Notes: generated by a model from the sequence alone, not told the origin. Counted from the first letter of the stretch, positions 54,860 to 63,500 are shown. The stretch: 64,000 nt of DNA from Tsuneonella troitsensis (GCF_001441535.1 NZ_LMAU01000003.1:1-64000); one strand, 5' to 3'. A program made the numbers and translations.

Positions 54860-56200
54860 ATGCACTACGATTTGATCATCATCGGCACGGGCACGGCGGC
54901 AATGGTCGCAGCGATGCGGGTGCGCGATGCAGGCTGGACGGTTGCTGTCGTCGACGAGAAGCCGTTTGGTGGCACCTGCGCCTTGCGCGGTTGCGATCCC
55001 AAGAAGATGCTCGTCTCCGGAGCGGAGGTCATCGATGCGGAGCGCCGGATGAGCGGACACGGCATCGACGGTGATTTGCGGATCGACTGGCCGGAATTGA
55101 TCGGTTTCAAGCGCACCTTTACCGATCCCGTGCCGGAGAAGCACGAGCACCGCTACCGCAATAAGGGCATCGACACTTTGCACGGTGCGGCCCAGTTCAC
55201 CGGCCCGAACACCCTCAAGGTCGATGCAGCAGAGCTAAGCGGCCGTCATGTACTGATCGCCTCCGGCGCCGCTCCCGTGCCGCTCGGGATCGCAGGTGAG
55301 GATCATCTGGTCGACAACGAGTTCTTCCTGGCCATGGAGCAACTGCCACGGCGGATCGTCCTGGTCGGCGGCGGCTACATTGCAGCGGAGTTTTCCAACA
55401 TTGCGGCACGCGCTGGCGCTAAGGTGACGGTGATCCAGCGCGGTTCGCGCATGCTGACGCATTTCGAGCCGGAGCTCGTCGGCTGGTTGACGGAGTCGTT
55501 CGACAGTATCGGGGTGCAAGTCATGACCGATACGACTGTGGTTGCGATCGAGCGCAACGACAGCGGATTTGTCGTGCATGGCGAAAGACGCGACGACAGG
55601 ATCACGGTGGAGGCCGACCTGGTCGTCCACGCCGCTGGCCGCGCCCCTGCTCTCGACCGACTGAACCTCGAAGCAGCCGATGTTGCTGTCGCTCAAGGTC
55701 GGCTCAAACTCAACGAGTACCTGCAGAGCGTCACCAATCCGACAGTTTATGCGGCCGGCGATGCTGCCCAGCAAGGACCGCCGCTGACGCCTGTTTCGAG
55801 CCATGATGCGAAGGTGGTCGCGGACAACTTGCTCGGAGGCAACCAGCGAACGCCCGACTATCGTGGCGTGCCGAGTGTCGCCTTTACACTGCCGCCCATT
55901 GCCGCTGTGGGAATGGGCGAGGAGGAGGCGCGCAGATCGGGAGCGCAATTCCGGTTGAAATGCGAGCGTGCTTCGCGCTGGTACACTGCGAGGCGGCTTG
56001 CCGAGCCGGTTTACGGATACAAGACGCTGGTCGAGGAAGGCACGGGTCGAATTCTGGGTGCGCACCTCGTCGGTCCTCACGCGGACGAGGTCATCAACAT
56101 CTTCGCCCTGGCTATCCGGCACAATCTCACCGCCGATGATCTGAAGAGCACCATGTTTGCTTATCCTACCGGGGCATCGGACGTAGGCTACATGCTCTAG
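54860..56200 (+). CDS. FAD-dependent pyridine nucleotide-disulfide oxidoreductase (MerA-like)
   Basis: A 446-residue flavoprotein. FAD-binding DLIIIGTGTAAMVAAMR at residues 4-20; redox-active cysteines in GGTCALRGCDPKK (C40 and C45); NAD(P) motif VLVGGGYIAAEFS; FAD2 motif VYAAGDAAQ. It resembles glutathione/mercuric reductases but lacks the C-terminal vicinal cysteines of MerA, and the catalytic His-Glu dyad (HPT..E) is replaced: the end reads AYPTGASDVGYML. So the reaction is unlikely to be standard glutathione reduction. A MerR gene converges with it (four-base overlap). Start ATG 54860 with TGAGGAG upstream. Confidence 0.82.
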   Translation: MHYDLIIIGTGTAAMVAAMRVRDAGWTVAVVDEKPFGGTCALRGCDPKKMLVSGAEVIDAERRMSGHGIDGDLRIDWPELIGFKRTFTDPVPEKHEHRYRNKGIDTLHGAAQFTGPNTLKVDAAELSGRHVLIASGAAPVPLGIAGEDHLVDNEFFLAMEQLPRRIVLVGGGYIAAEFSNIAARAGAKVTVIQRGSRMLTHFEPELVGWLTESFDSIGVQVMTDTTVVAIERNDSGFVVHGERRDDRITVEADLVVHAAGRAPALDRLNLEAADVAVAQGRLKLNEYLQSVTNPTVYAAGDAAQQGPPLTPVSSHDAKVVADNLLGGNQRTPDYRGVPSVAFTLPPIAAVGMGEEEARRSGAQFRLKCERASRWYTARRLAEPVYGYKTLVEEGTGRILGAHLVGPHADEVINIFALAIRHNLTADDLKSTMFAYPTGASDVGYML

Positions 56201-56601
56201 GGGGCAACGCCGTCCAGCATGTCGATGACCGGACAGTCGGGCACGTGCCCACCCGAACAGCGCTCGACCGTCGAGGCGAGCAGCCGCTCCAGTCGCTCGA
56301 GGTCCGCCATTTTGCGCCTGACCTGGTCCAGATGATGAACCGCGATTTCGCGAACTTCATCGCAGCACGCCTCTTCGGGGCCGCCCAGTTCAAGGATGGC
56401 GCGCACTTCGCCAGGCGTGAAGCCAAGCTCCCTCGCCCGCTTTATAAAGCTCAGGGCCCTGACATGCTGGTCGGTAAAGACCCTGTGGCCGCCTTCTGTT
56501 CGATCGGGCTCGGCGAGCAGGCCAACTTTTTCGAAGTAGCGAATTGTCTCGATATGCACGCCTGTGCGGCGGGCGAGTTCGCCTATCGAAAGACCGCCCA
56601 C
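56197..56601 (-). CDS. merR: MerR-family metal-responsive regulator
   Basis: A 134-residue MerR-type regulator. The winged helix is LSIGELARRTGVHIETIRYF and RTEGGHRVFTDQHVRALSFI; the dimer coiled coil follows. Metal ligands fit a mercury or related sensor: a Cys pair in EEACCDEVREIAVHHL and CSGGHVPDCPVIDML. The loop between the last two Cys is seven residues, one shorter than in Tn501 MerR, so the metal specificity is uncertain. The GTG at 56601 is seven bases after AAGGAG; an ATG just upstream is out of frame. Divergent from the MerT-like gene. Confidence 0.85.
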   Translation of the reverse strand: MGGLSIGELARRTGVHIETIRYFEKVGLLAEPDRTEGGHRVFTDQHVRALSFIKRARELGFTPGEVRAILELGGPEEACCDEVREIAVHHLDQVRRKMADLERLERLLASTVERCSGGHVPDCPVIDMLDGVAP

Positions 56602-56612
56602 GCATAAACTCC

Positions 56613-56643
56613 TTGATCCTGTAGCTACTACAGGTGGCACATA
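56613..56643 (+). promoter_or_regulatory. MerR-type promoter with dyad operator
   Basis: The dyad cctgtag-cta-ctacagg (56618-56634) follows a -35-like TTGATC (56613-56618) with about 19 bases to a weak -10 (CACATA, 56638-56643). Over-long spacers with a dyad between the boxes are the hallmark of MerR-regulated promoters. It would drive the MerT-like gene. Confidence 0.7.
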
Positions 56644-56732
56644 GCGCCGAATCGCGCTGGAGACGAGACCTGACTGATCGAAGTGCCCCTCCCGTTATCC
56701 GATTGCAGGGACCCGAGCGAGGTGTCGCTGCC

Positions 56733-57068
56733 GTGGGAACGGCGGCCAGCTTGACCGCCCTGTTCTCTGCTGCTGCGTGCTGCGTGCTGCCTCTCGCGCT
56801 CGCCGGACTAGGGCTCGGAGCAGGCGGTCTCGCTGTATTCGTCCCCTACCGATGGCCGATGACAATCATCGCCTCGGTTCTGATCATTGCGGGTTGGATG
56901 CTCTACCTGCGCAAGCATCGCGCTTGCTCTGCTGACGCGGACTGCGCGGTGCCGGCGCCAGGTCGAGCCACGCTGGCGATGCTCGTGGGTGCGACGGTGA
57001 TCGTCGTTATCAGCGCTTTGTGGGGTTTTATCGAGCAGCCGCTGATGCGCGTGCTGGGCGGCGCGTGA
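56733..57068 (+). CDS. merT: MerT-like mercuric/metal transport protein
   Basis: An about 111-residue membrane protein with three or four hydrophobic segments. The first contains a vicinal Cys pair, SLTALFSAAACCVLPLALAG, as in MerT, where it accepts Hg(II). A second Cys-containing loop RKHRACSADADC lies between spans. The start is unsure: the open frame reaches back to 56634, which overlaps the promoter, so the GTG at 56733 (AGG ten bases ahead) is preferred and gives the usual MerT length. No MerP gene follows. Its stop overlaps the next gene (TGATG). Confidence 0.75.
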   Translation: MGTAASLTALFSAAACCVLPLALAGLGLGAGGLAVFVPYRWPMTIIASVLIIAGWMLYLRKHRACSADADCAVPAPGRATLAMLVGATVIVVISALWGFIEQPLMRVLGGA

Positions 57069-57295
57069 TGCAGACCACCTCTACCATCACATGTCCCAAG
57101 TGCGGCGGCACCTCAGTCGAAACGATGCCGACCGATGCCTGCTGGTTTTTTTACGACTGTCACCATTGCGGCGTGAAGCTTAGACCGCTCTCCGGCGATT
57201 GTTGCGTCTTCTGCTCCTTCGCAGATGTTCCGTGCCCGCCGATTCAGGAAGCCCAACAATCCGGTTCGCCGTCCGGATGCTGCGGGGCTGGATAG
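57068..57295 (+). CDS. GDCCVxC domain-containing (semi)metal protein
   Basis: A 75-residue cysteine-rich protein: TCPKCGGTSVETMP near the start, CHHCGVKLRPLSGDCCVFCS in the middle with the diagnostic GDCCVxC box, and CCGAG at the end. Twelve cysteines in 75 residues suggest a metal-binding zinc-ribbon-like peptide. Such proteins occur in mercury operons; it probably hands over metal or acts as a scavenger. Overlaps merT (TGATG). Confidence 0.85.
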   Translation: MQTTSTITCPKCGGTSVETMPTDACWFFYDCHHCGVKLRPLSGDCCVFCSFADVPCPPIQEAQQSGSPSGCCGAG

Positions 57296-57488
57296 CAGAT
57301 ATTCCCCGCGCCGCACCGCTCGAGGCGGAAGACGCCGGCCGCACCTATGCGACTCATGGGCGAGATCTACAGGCTCTCCGCAGCAGTCGTCGCAGAGCGC
57401 AAAGCTGACACGACGTCCAGATGAGAGGAAAGAAGGCTTCTTCTGATTGCCACGGGACAATCTCGTTCCGGCAATCGGGAGACACCTC

Positions 57489-58424
57489 ATGTCCAAGTTC
57501 AAACGCCGCAGCGGCGGGCAATCCCCTGCTGCACAAATCACCTCCGTGATTATCGAGAAACTCGAGCAAGGAACCAGACCATGGGTAAAGCCATGGCGCG
57601 GGGTTCCGGTATCACGACCCCTGCGCAGTTGCGGCACGCCCTACCGGGGCATGAACACCTTCTGGCTCTGGATGATCGCCGATGCTGCCGGGTTCCTGTC
57701 GCCCTACTGGATGACGTACCAGCAGTGCCAGAAGCTCGGTGGGCAGGTTCGCAAGGGCGAGAAATCGACGATCGCGATCTTCTACAAGAGCTACGACAAG
57801 CAGGTGGAGCGCGAAGATGGCGAAGATGGCACCGAGAAGCGGCGTGTCCTGAAGGCCTATGCGGTCTTCAACGCCGACCAGTGCAATGACTTGCCCGAAA
57901 TGTATCGTGCCAAGCATGAACTCGAACCAGTCGAACCTGCCGGGCGGGAAGAGCGGCTCGACACCTTCTTTTCAGATGTGGGCGCCGACCTTCGGCATCA
58001 GGGGGCCGAAGCCTACTACGAGCCTGTCCTGGATCGGATTACGATGCCAACGGCGGCGCTGTTCGACGGCTATGACCACTACTATGCAACGCTGGCGCAC
58101 GAACTCTCGCACTGGACCGGGCATGGTTCACGTCTGGGTCGGGATCTCAAGAACCGCTTCGGAAGCGAATCCTACGCGGCCGAAGAACTGGTGGCGGAGC
58201 TGTCCGCCGCGATCCTTGGCGCAGAGCTCGGTCTTCCCGTCACGCATCTCGACCACCATGCGAGCTACATCGCGCAATGGCTTGAGCTTCTGAAATCCGA
58301 TGATCGAGCCATGCTCACGGCAGCCGCGAAGGCAGAAGAGGCTGCGAGCCTCATCCTGAGGCTCGGAGGGCGTTCGGGTGCCGGTAGCGAGGCTGCGGCA
58401 GCCGATCTCGCCGAAGCGGCTTGA
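57489..58424 (+). CDS. ArdC-like antirestriction protein with zincin domain
   Basis: A 311-residue protein with an N-terminal ssDNA-binding domain (PWVKPWRGVPVSRPLRSCGT, YRGMNTFWLW, WMTYQQCQKLGGQVRKGEKS) and a C-terminal zincin-like metallopeptidase domain (TLAHELSHWTGHGSRLGRD with HELSH; YAAEELVAELSAAILGAELG). This DUF1738 family includes ArdC of plasmid pSA, which protects incoming DNA from restriction. The ATG at 57489 follows GGGAG. Preceded by a 193-base leader that contains a hairpin gattgcc/ggcaatc just before the ribosome site. Confidence 0.88.
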   Translation: MSKFKRRSGGQSPAAQITSVIIEKLEQGTRPWVKPWRGVPVSRPLRSCGTPYRGMNTFWLWMIADAAGFLSPYWMTYQQCQKLGGQVRKGEKSTIAIFYKSYDKQVEREDGEDGTEKRRVLKAYAVFNADQCNDLPEMYRAKHELEPVEPAGREERLDTFFSDVGADLRHQGAEAYYEPVLDRITMPTAALFDGYDHYYATLAHELSHWTGHGSRLGRDLKNRFGSESYAAEELVAELSAAILGAELGLPVTHLDHHASYIAQWLELLKSDDRAMLTAAAKAEEAASLILRLGGRSGAGSEAAAADLAEAA

Positions 58425-58436
58425 GGGAGGTGCATG

Positions 58437-58871
58437 ATGGGACGTTCCGTTAGCTATCCGTCCGGCGCAATCGTCGCCTTCCGCACTCTGGAGATCGACG
58501 ACGAGGACGATTGGGAGTGGGAATATGAGTGTCTGGTAGAGGAGGTGACCGAAACTGCACGCATCACCTTTCCCTCACTTGAAGCCTGCAACGGGTGGCG
58601 CGGCCGCGAAGATCGAATCCTGCTACGCAACGCCTTTGCCGATTGCGGGATCTCCACCTACTGCGACCTTGTCGCCATCTGGCTCGCCGAGCGCGACGAC
58701 GGTGGTTACTGGGATGCCGATGCCTATCACCCGCGATCCGGGCGCGCGCAGCGCTGGCTTTCGCAGGTGGCGAGCCGGTTCGAAGCGAAATTCGGCGAGC
58801 TCCGCATGATTGGGCGGTTTTCGAATGGCGAGGCCATCTTTGAACGCAGACCTGTTCAAGTGAGTAGCTAG
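58437..58871 (+). CDS. Conserved hypothetical protein of mobile elements
   Basis: A 144-residue acidic, tryptophan-rich soluble protein (DDEDDWEWEYECLVEE; EACNGWRGREDRILLRNAFA; LAERDDGGYWDADAYHPRSG). No enzymatic motif or membrane span. It follows the ArdC-like gene by 12 bases and is probably co-transcribed. Acidic proteins in such positions are sometimes DNA mimics or anti-defence factors; this is only a suggestion. Two ATGs (58434, 58437); the second has better spacing from GGAGG. Confidence 0.65.
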   Translation: MGRSVSYPSGAIVAFRTLEIDDEDDWEWEYECLVEEVTETARITFPSLEACNGWRGREDRILLRNAFADCGISTYCDLVAIWLAERDDGGYWDADAYHPRSGRAQRWLSQVASRFEAKFGELRMIGRFSNGEAIFERRPVQVSS

Positions 58872-58903
58872 GTGCTATATTGTGCATATGAAAGGATGCG
58901 CCG

Positions 58904-59281
58904 ATGGCAACGAGAGCCGCTGAAGTCGAGGAGGGAGATGGCAAGGTTCTGACCAACGCAATCTCCCGAATTGCGGAATTCTGGGGTCTGACCAATGCCA
59001 AGCTTGGATCGATTCTTGGGCTGTCTCAGGCCACCGTCTCGCGTTTGCGCGCGGGCAAATCCGAGCTCGATCCGGCCAGCAAGTCGTTCGAAGCCGGCCA
59101 GTTTCTGTTGCGCCTGTTCCGCTCGCTCGACGCGCTGCTCGGGAGCGACGATCTGGCTGCGCGAGCCTGGCTCGCGACCCCAAATCTTGACCTCGAGGCG
59201 CGGCCCCTTGAGCTGATCGACAGCTTCAAGGGTCTCATGACGGTTTGCGACTATGTGGACGCCCACCGCGCTCGCGTCTGA
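58904..59281 (+). CDS. Xre/MbcA/ParS-type antitoxin
   Basis: A 125-residue antitoxin of the Xre-MbcA-ParS group. The N-terminal helix-turn-helix is LTNAKLGSILGLSQATVSRL; the C-terminal toxin-binding DUF2384-like domain is LFRSLDALLGSDDLAARAWL and LEARPLELIDSFKGLMTVCD. It neutralises and probably represses the RES toxin encoded next, overlapping by 29 bases. Upstream, CTATATTGTGCATATGAAAG (58875-58894) holds an ATAT...ATAT dyad and a -10-like box, a candidate self-regulated operator. Confidence 0.88.
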   Translation: MATRAAEVEEGDGKVLTNAISRIAEFWGLTNAKLGSILGLSQATVSRLRAGKSELDPASKSFEAGQFLLRLFRSLDALLGSDDLAARAWLATPNLDLEARPLELIDSFKGLMTVCDYVDAHRARV

Positions 59282-59981
59282 GCTGCGCCGCTACCGCAGG
59301 ACCGTCTGGCGCGTGGTCGAAGCGCAGCACCGAATCTCGACCAACCGGCTCGCCGCCAATCTCGCTGGCCAGAAGCGGCTCGAGGAGCTCGCCGATGCAG
59401 CCAAGCCGGATCTGCCCAAGTCAGCGCGCGGTCTTCATTACCTGCTCGCCTCGCCCTTTCGCTATGGCCACGGCGTGGCCAGCCGCTTTCGGCGTGCGAA
59501 CGAGCGGCCCGGCATCTTCTATTCCAGCGAAAGCGAGCAGACCGCGATCACCGAGACCGCCTACTGGCGGCTCCGTTTCATCAGCCGCTCACCGGGCTTT
59601 CTTCCGGGCAACCGGACGAGCGAACACCTGAGCTTCTCCGTTCCTGTCTCGATTGCCCGGCTGCTCGATACCACGCGGCCGCCGCTGTCGCGCGAAAGCG
59701 AACGCTGGATCGACCCGGCCGACTATTCGGCGTGTCAGGATCTCGCCGAAGCTGCTCGTGCCGCGGGTGGACAGGCGATCCGCTCGCCTTCGGCGCGCGA
59801 CCCGCAGGGGATCAATCTCGCGTTGTTCGATCCCGCGTGCTTTGCCAGGGCCGAGCCCGATCACGGACGCGGCTGGCACCTGCGCCTCGAAGGCCGGCGA
59901 CTCATTGCACTGGCTGCGTTTCCTTCCGGCGAGGTGCTGGAATTCACGGCCGAGCGGTTCGGACTGCCTTCGCTCGGCTGA
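59253..59981 (+). CDS. RES-domain NAD+-degrading toxin
   Basis: A 242-residue RES family toxin, with the name-giving residues visible: Arg in YRRTVWRVVEAQHRIST, FRYGHGVASRFRRAN, and GIFYSSESEQTAITETAYWR containing the Tyr/Glu site, and a conserved Ser near the end (IRSPSARDPQGINLALF). RES toxins cleave NAD+ by phosphorolysis or hydrolysis to arrest growth. Begins inside the antitoxin gene, at ATG 59253. Longer by about 60 residues than compact RES toxins (about 150-180). Confidence 0.88.
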   Translation: MWTPTALASELRRYRRTVWRVVEAQHRISTNRLAANLAGQKRLEELADAAKPDLPKSARGLHYLLASPFRYGHGVASRFRRANERPGIFYSSESEQTAITETAYWRLRFISRSPGFLPGNRTSEHLSFSVPVSIARLLDTTRPPLSRESERWIDPADYSACQDLAEAARAAGGQAIRSPSARDPQGINLALFDPACFARAEPDHGRGWHLRLEGRRLIALAAFPSGEVLEFTAERFGLPSLG

Positions 59982-60255
59982 AGCTCGACTCGCGTAGTCC
60001 CTCTTTGCGCGGCCTGCCGGAGTCTGATTTCCTGCCTGTCCTGTTCGCTCGCGCGGGCCCTGGACCGGTCCGGTTCCGCCGCAACCCGCGCAAGGCTGCG
60101 GCCCGTGTGGCCCGCGCCAGCCTTGCCTTGCGGGGTTTCCCGCTGCGCGGTGCGGCGGCCCCCTCGACCCGGTCCCTTTTGGGCCCGGCGAACAGGCCGC
60201 AGGAAACTTCTCTCTTGTCCTGCGGCAGTCGCCTTCGCTCAGGAGGAAATGACCC

Positions 60256-61194
60256 ATGTACGACAGCTTCACCGCCCAGCTTGCCGGAATCGATCTGACT
60301 GGCTTTTCGGTTCAACCCGCACCTTTCAACGAAACCGATTTTCCCGCCGAAGAGGCGAGCGAGCAAACCCTCGCGGCCGTCTGGTCGGACATGTTCGCCC
60401 TGTTCGCCGACACCGCGCTCGAGGCCGATGCCGAGGACATTGCGTGGGGCTTCGTCAATCTCTTCCACCGCGCGGCGACCCGCAAGTCCGCGCAGGTCGA
60501 TCGCGCGAGCGACGAGATCCGGGCGCTGCTTTCCGCGGCCGATGGCTCGGAAGTTCACTCGAGCAACCTCGAAGAGCAGGTCGAGCGCGCACAGGCAGCC
60601 GAAGCCAGCATGCTCGCCTTCGAGCACATGCGCGAGGTCGCGGCGATGCTGTACCGCGAAGAGACCGGGGCATCCTGGAAGCCGATGACGGGGTCGCGCG
60701 TAGCGCACGGAAAGAACCTCACCTCTGCGGTCATCGATGCGCGCGATTTCCTCAAGGTCCGCTCAGAACGTCGGCGCGCCGCACTCACGCCCGAAGGCAC
60801 CGCCGTGGTCTTCGCCGGAGGACGCGCGAGCTTCGCCACGACCGAGGAGGCGAAGAGCTATGCGGACAACATCTGGGCCACGCTCGACCGAGTGCGCGAG
60901 CAGGTGCCCGATATGCTCCTCGTCCATGGCGGCGATGGCAAGGGCGCCGATCGGCTTGCAGCCGCCTGGGCCGAACGCCACGAGGTACAGCAACTCACCT
61001 TCGGTCTCGATCGCAGATTGGGCGCCCGGGCCGGGTTCAGGCGCAACGAACAGATGTTGGCGATGGCCCCGCGCTACGTGATCGCCTTTCCCGGCAACGG
61101 CGTCACCGAACGTCTCGTCATCGAGGCCAAGGCGCGCCGTGTCACGGTGGTCGATCGTCGCGGACCGCTGGGGACAAGGCCTTCCGGCAGCTAA
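60256..61194 (+). CDS. DUF2493 (SLOG-related) protein
   Basis: A 312-residue protein. The C-terminal about 110 residues form DUF2493, related to the SLOG/DprA-Rossmann group: VVFAGGRASFATTEEAKSYA, LLVHGGDGKGADRLAAAWAE and YVIAFPGNGVTERLVIEAKA. SLOG domains bind nucleotides or their derivatives and occur in defence systems. The N-terminal 200 residues are helical, without a recognised domain. ATG 60256 is preceded by CAGGAGGA. A 274-base GC-rich non-coding segment with an inverted repeat (gcaaggctg / cagccttgc) lies before it. Confidence 0.85.
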   Translation: MYDSFTAQLAGIDLTGFSVQPAPFNETDFPAEEASEQTLAAVWSDMFALFADTALEADAEDIAWGFVNLFHRAATRKSAQVDRASDEIRALLSAADGSEVHSSNLEEQVERAQAAEASMLAFEHMREVAAMLYREETGASWKPMTGSRVAHGKNLTSAVIDARDFLKVRSERRRAALTPEGTAVVFAGGRASFATTEEAKSYADNIWATLDRVREQVPDMLLVHGGDGKGADRLAAAWAERHEVQQLTFGLDRRLGARAGFRRNEQMLAMAPRYVIAFPGNGVTERLVIEAKARRVTVVDRRGPLGTRPSGS

Positions 61195-61407
61195 GCGCCC
61201 CAATAGCGGCCATAAAGTCAGGCGAGGACACGCTTGAAAGCTGCCGTTCCAAAGTTTCGTCTGATTGAGGAAAATAAGCCTTCAATCGCAATAGGTCGAA
61301 AAATTTTCTTCGCGATGCTTCTTGGTCGCTGAAGTGAGGCGCATGAAATCCTCGTTAAGTTCGGCTTTGCCGTATCGTGACCGTGCACGAATTAAGTTGC
61401 TCCTTCA
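61195..61407. other. Intergenic region, lower GC
   Basis: Between convergent DUF2493 and UbiB-like genes. No credible gene seen. Composition is noticeably richer in A and T (e.g. around 61290-61320) than the flanks, which may mark a junction between modules. Confidence 0.4.
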
Positions 61408-62994
61408 TTATGACTTTCGGATGAGCACCACCCCAGCAATCACAAGCGCGCCGCCAGCCAGAAGCCAGGATTGATCGACAAGCAACGCGCTAGCTATGAT
61501 CAATGCGGCAGCTAGAGGGCCTTTCAAGGACTGACGCTCATTGCGAAGTCCAGCGAGCTGCTCGATACTGAGCGGATCGAGCTGAACCGGCACATATCCT
61601 GACTTTGCGATCGAGTTCGCAGTGGCAAGTATGTCGGGCAAGGACGCCGACAAACCCAGCAGCTGACCGCGAAGTCTCTTCAAACCCGACCGAGCGCTGC
61701 CGAGCGAGAACCGCTCGGCGAGAAGCTCCGTCATGATCGGCCGGGTCTCTTCGGCGATGTTGTAGTCCGGTGCCAGCGATCGGACGAAGCCCTCTGCAGT
61801 CAACAAGGTACGCAGAAGAATGGCCAGATCAGGTGGCAGAACCAGTCGATAATCCCGCAACAGGTCGAAAGCGCGGGAAAAAATCTGCGAGAACTCGATG
61901 CCAGATAGCACGGTCCCCCTGAACTCTCCGATCAACTGATCCAGATCCACCGCGAGCGCATCGCGATCCACCTTCGGCTCCCCCGCCCATGCGAGCAGGA
62001 CATTCGCGACATCGCTGGTTTCCTCACCAGCGATCGCAAGGACGAGGCGGACGATCTCGTCGCGCCTGGCCTTGGTGAGCGTCCCGACCGATCCAAAGTC
62101 GATGAAGCCGACATCCTGCTCGCCGATCATGAAGACGTTACCGGGATGGGGGTCGCCGTGAAATTCGCCGTTCAGGATGATCATCCGCAGGACAGCGTTG
62201 GCATAGCTTTTAGCGAAAGCCGCCACCCGCGGGTCGCCCGATGGGCTGCCCAGCGAAGACGCGGGCCTGCCGTACAGGCGTTCCTGAACGTTCACCCGCA
62301 GCCCGGTCAGTTCCCAATGGATGGCCGGGGACCTGACGCCGATGGTATCGAGATATGCGCCGATCCGCTCGCAGGCTCGGGATTCCGCAGCGAGGTCCAT
62401 CTCCCAGGCAAGATTGCGGCCGAAGGTCCGCAGAAACTCGACTGGCCGGTAACGCGCGATGTCCGGCGACCGTGCTTCCACGATCCCGGCAAGGCGTATA
62501 AGGAGGCGCACATCAGCCTCCATCCGAGCGGCAGTGCCTGGCCGCCGAACCTTCACGATGACCTCGCTTCCGTCCCGCAGTCTGGCGGAATAGGTTTGCG
62601 CTATGGAGGCAGAGGCCAAAGGCTTTTCGTCGAACTGCGCAAAGTCGCTCCGCCAGTCCTCACCCCAGCTTGAAGCAAGTACGGGCTCGATATCTGCGAA
62701 GGGCACTGACGACACCTGATCGTGCAGGGTTGAGAATGCCGTGATCCAGTGTTCGGTAAACAGATCGCTTCGGGTGGCGAGGAGTTGCCCCAGCTTTATG
62801 CCGACTGGCCCGATGTCACGGAGGAACGCCACAACTGCAGCCGGACGAAATTCGCGAGGATCGATGACATTGCTCGAAGAGGGAATAAATCCGAAGGCTC
62901 CGGCGAGATTCTTCGCGCCGTGCCTCATTAGGATTTGGCCGATCTCCGCGGCGCGAGCGATGCTGCTGATAGGCTTTTCCGGGGGCGATGCCAT
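61408..62994 (-). CDS. UbiB/ABC1-type atypical kinase
   Basis: A 528-residue ABC1/ADCK/UbiB family protein. Motifs in order: the KxGQ motif in GPVGIKLGQLLATRSDLFTE, the Ala-rich loop LASASIAQTYSARLRDG, VKVRRPG, HGDPHPGN catalytic loop, and the metal-binding DFGSVG. Two hydrophobic helices at the end (LAAALIIASALLVDQSWLLAGGALVIAGVVL) anchor it to the membrane. UbiB proteins support ubiquinone synthesis or lipid handling. The ATG at 62994 is 4 bases from the end of a MarR gene, which is unusual for ubiB and suggests induction by a small molecule. Confidence 0.88.
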   Translation of the reverse strand: MASPPEKPISSIARAAEIGQILMRHGAKNLAGAFGFIPSSSNVIDPREFRPAAVVAFLRDIGPVGIKLGQLLATRSDLFTEHWITAFSTLHDQVSSVPFADIEPVLASSWGEDWRSDFAQFDEKPLASASIAQTYSARLRDGSEVIVKVRRPGTAARMEADVRLLIRLAGIVEARSPDIARYRPVEFLRTFGRNLAWEMDLAAESRACERIGAYLDTIGVRSPAIHWELTGLRVNVQERLYGRPASSLGSPSGDPRVAAFAKSYANAVLRMIILNGEFHGDPHPGNVFMIGEQDVGFIDFGSVGTLTKARRDEIVRLVLAIAGEETSDVANVLLAWAGEPKVDRDALAVDLDQLIGEFRGTVLSGIEFSQIFSRAFDLLRDYRLVLPPDLAILLRTLLTAEGFVRSLAPDYNIAEETRPIMTELLAERFSLGSARSGLKRLRGQLLGLSASLPDILATANSIAKSGYVPVQLDPLSIEQLAGLRNERQSLKGPLAAALIIASALLVDQSWLLAGGALVIAGVVLIRKS

Positions 62995-62998
62995 GATT

Positions 62999-63490
62999 TT
63001 ACTCAGCCTCGGCCCGGAGTTGGTCCAGATTTTCCGATACCCTTGCAAGAATCTGCTGCAACGTTTGCTTCTCGTCGGCGGCAATGTCGCGCCAAAGCAG
63101 ATCATGAAGCCTATCCGCGGAGCCTCTCAGTTCGGGCAGCATATCATCTAGCTGCTCCGTGAGGATGAGCCGCCACGCTCGCCGATCCGTCTCAGCTCGA
63201 AGCCTTTTCATCAGCCCGCGTGCGCAAAGACCTGCAACCGCCTGGCCGATGGTCGCCGATTCCAGTTCCAGTTTCTTGGCGATTTCAGCCTGCGTAAGGG
63301 CAGGATCGCGAAGAAGTTGTCCGATGATCCTCCACTGTGTCTGATTGAGACCGATCCTGGCGACCCTCGCATCGTACACTCTGCGCGCGCCGCGACTGAT
63401 CTCGTCCATAAGATAGAGAATGCGGTCATCATCGGTGATGACCTTCTGCCGACGCTGAGACCGTGACATGGTATCTGGTTTTTCATCCAT
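62999..63490 (-). CDS. MarR family transcriptional regulator
   Basis: A 163-residue MarR protein. The winged helix is WRIIGQLLRDPALTQAEIAK KLELESATIGQAVAGLCARG with the wing DRRAWRLILTEQ. MarR dimers repress divergent promoters and release on binding phenolic or amphipathic ligands. It is divergent from the EmrA-like gene (125-base gap) and likely controls both that pump and the UbiB-like gene. The longest frame from ATG 63490 is used; ATG 63469 is possible. Confidence 0.9.
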   Translation of the reverse strand: MDEKPDTMSRSQRRQKVITDDDRILYLMDEISRGARRVYDARVARIGLNQTQWRIIGQLLRDPALTQAEIAKKLELESATIGQAVAGLCARGLMKRLRAETDRRAWRLILTEQLDDMLPELRGSADRLHDLLWRDIAADEKQTLQQILARVSENLDQLRAEAE

Positions 63491-63500
63491 AGCGCTGTGT

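Noticed and set aside
56390-56605. A 71-codon minus-strand frame starting at the ATG at 56605, closest to AAGGAG in front of merR
   Set aside because: It is out of frame with the clear MerR sequence, which can begin at the GTG at 56601 using the same ribosome site.
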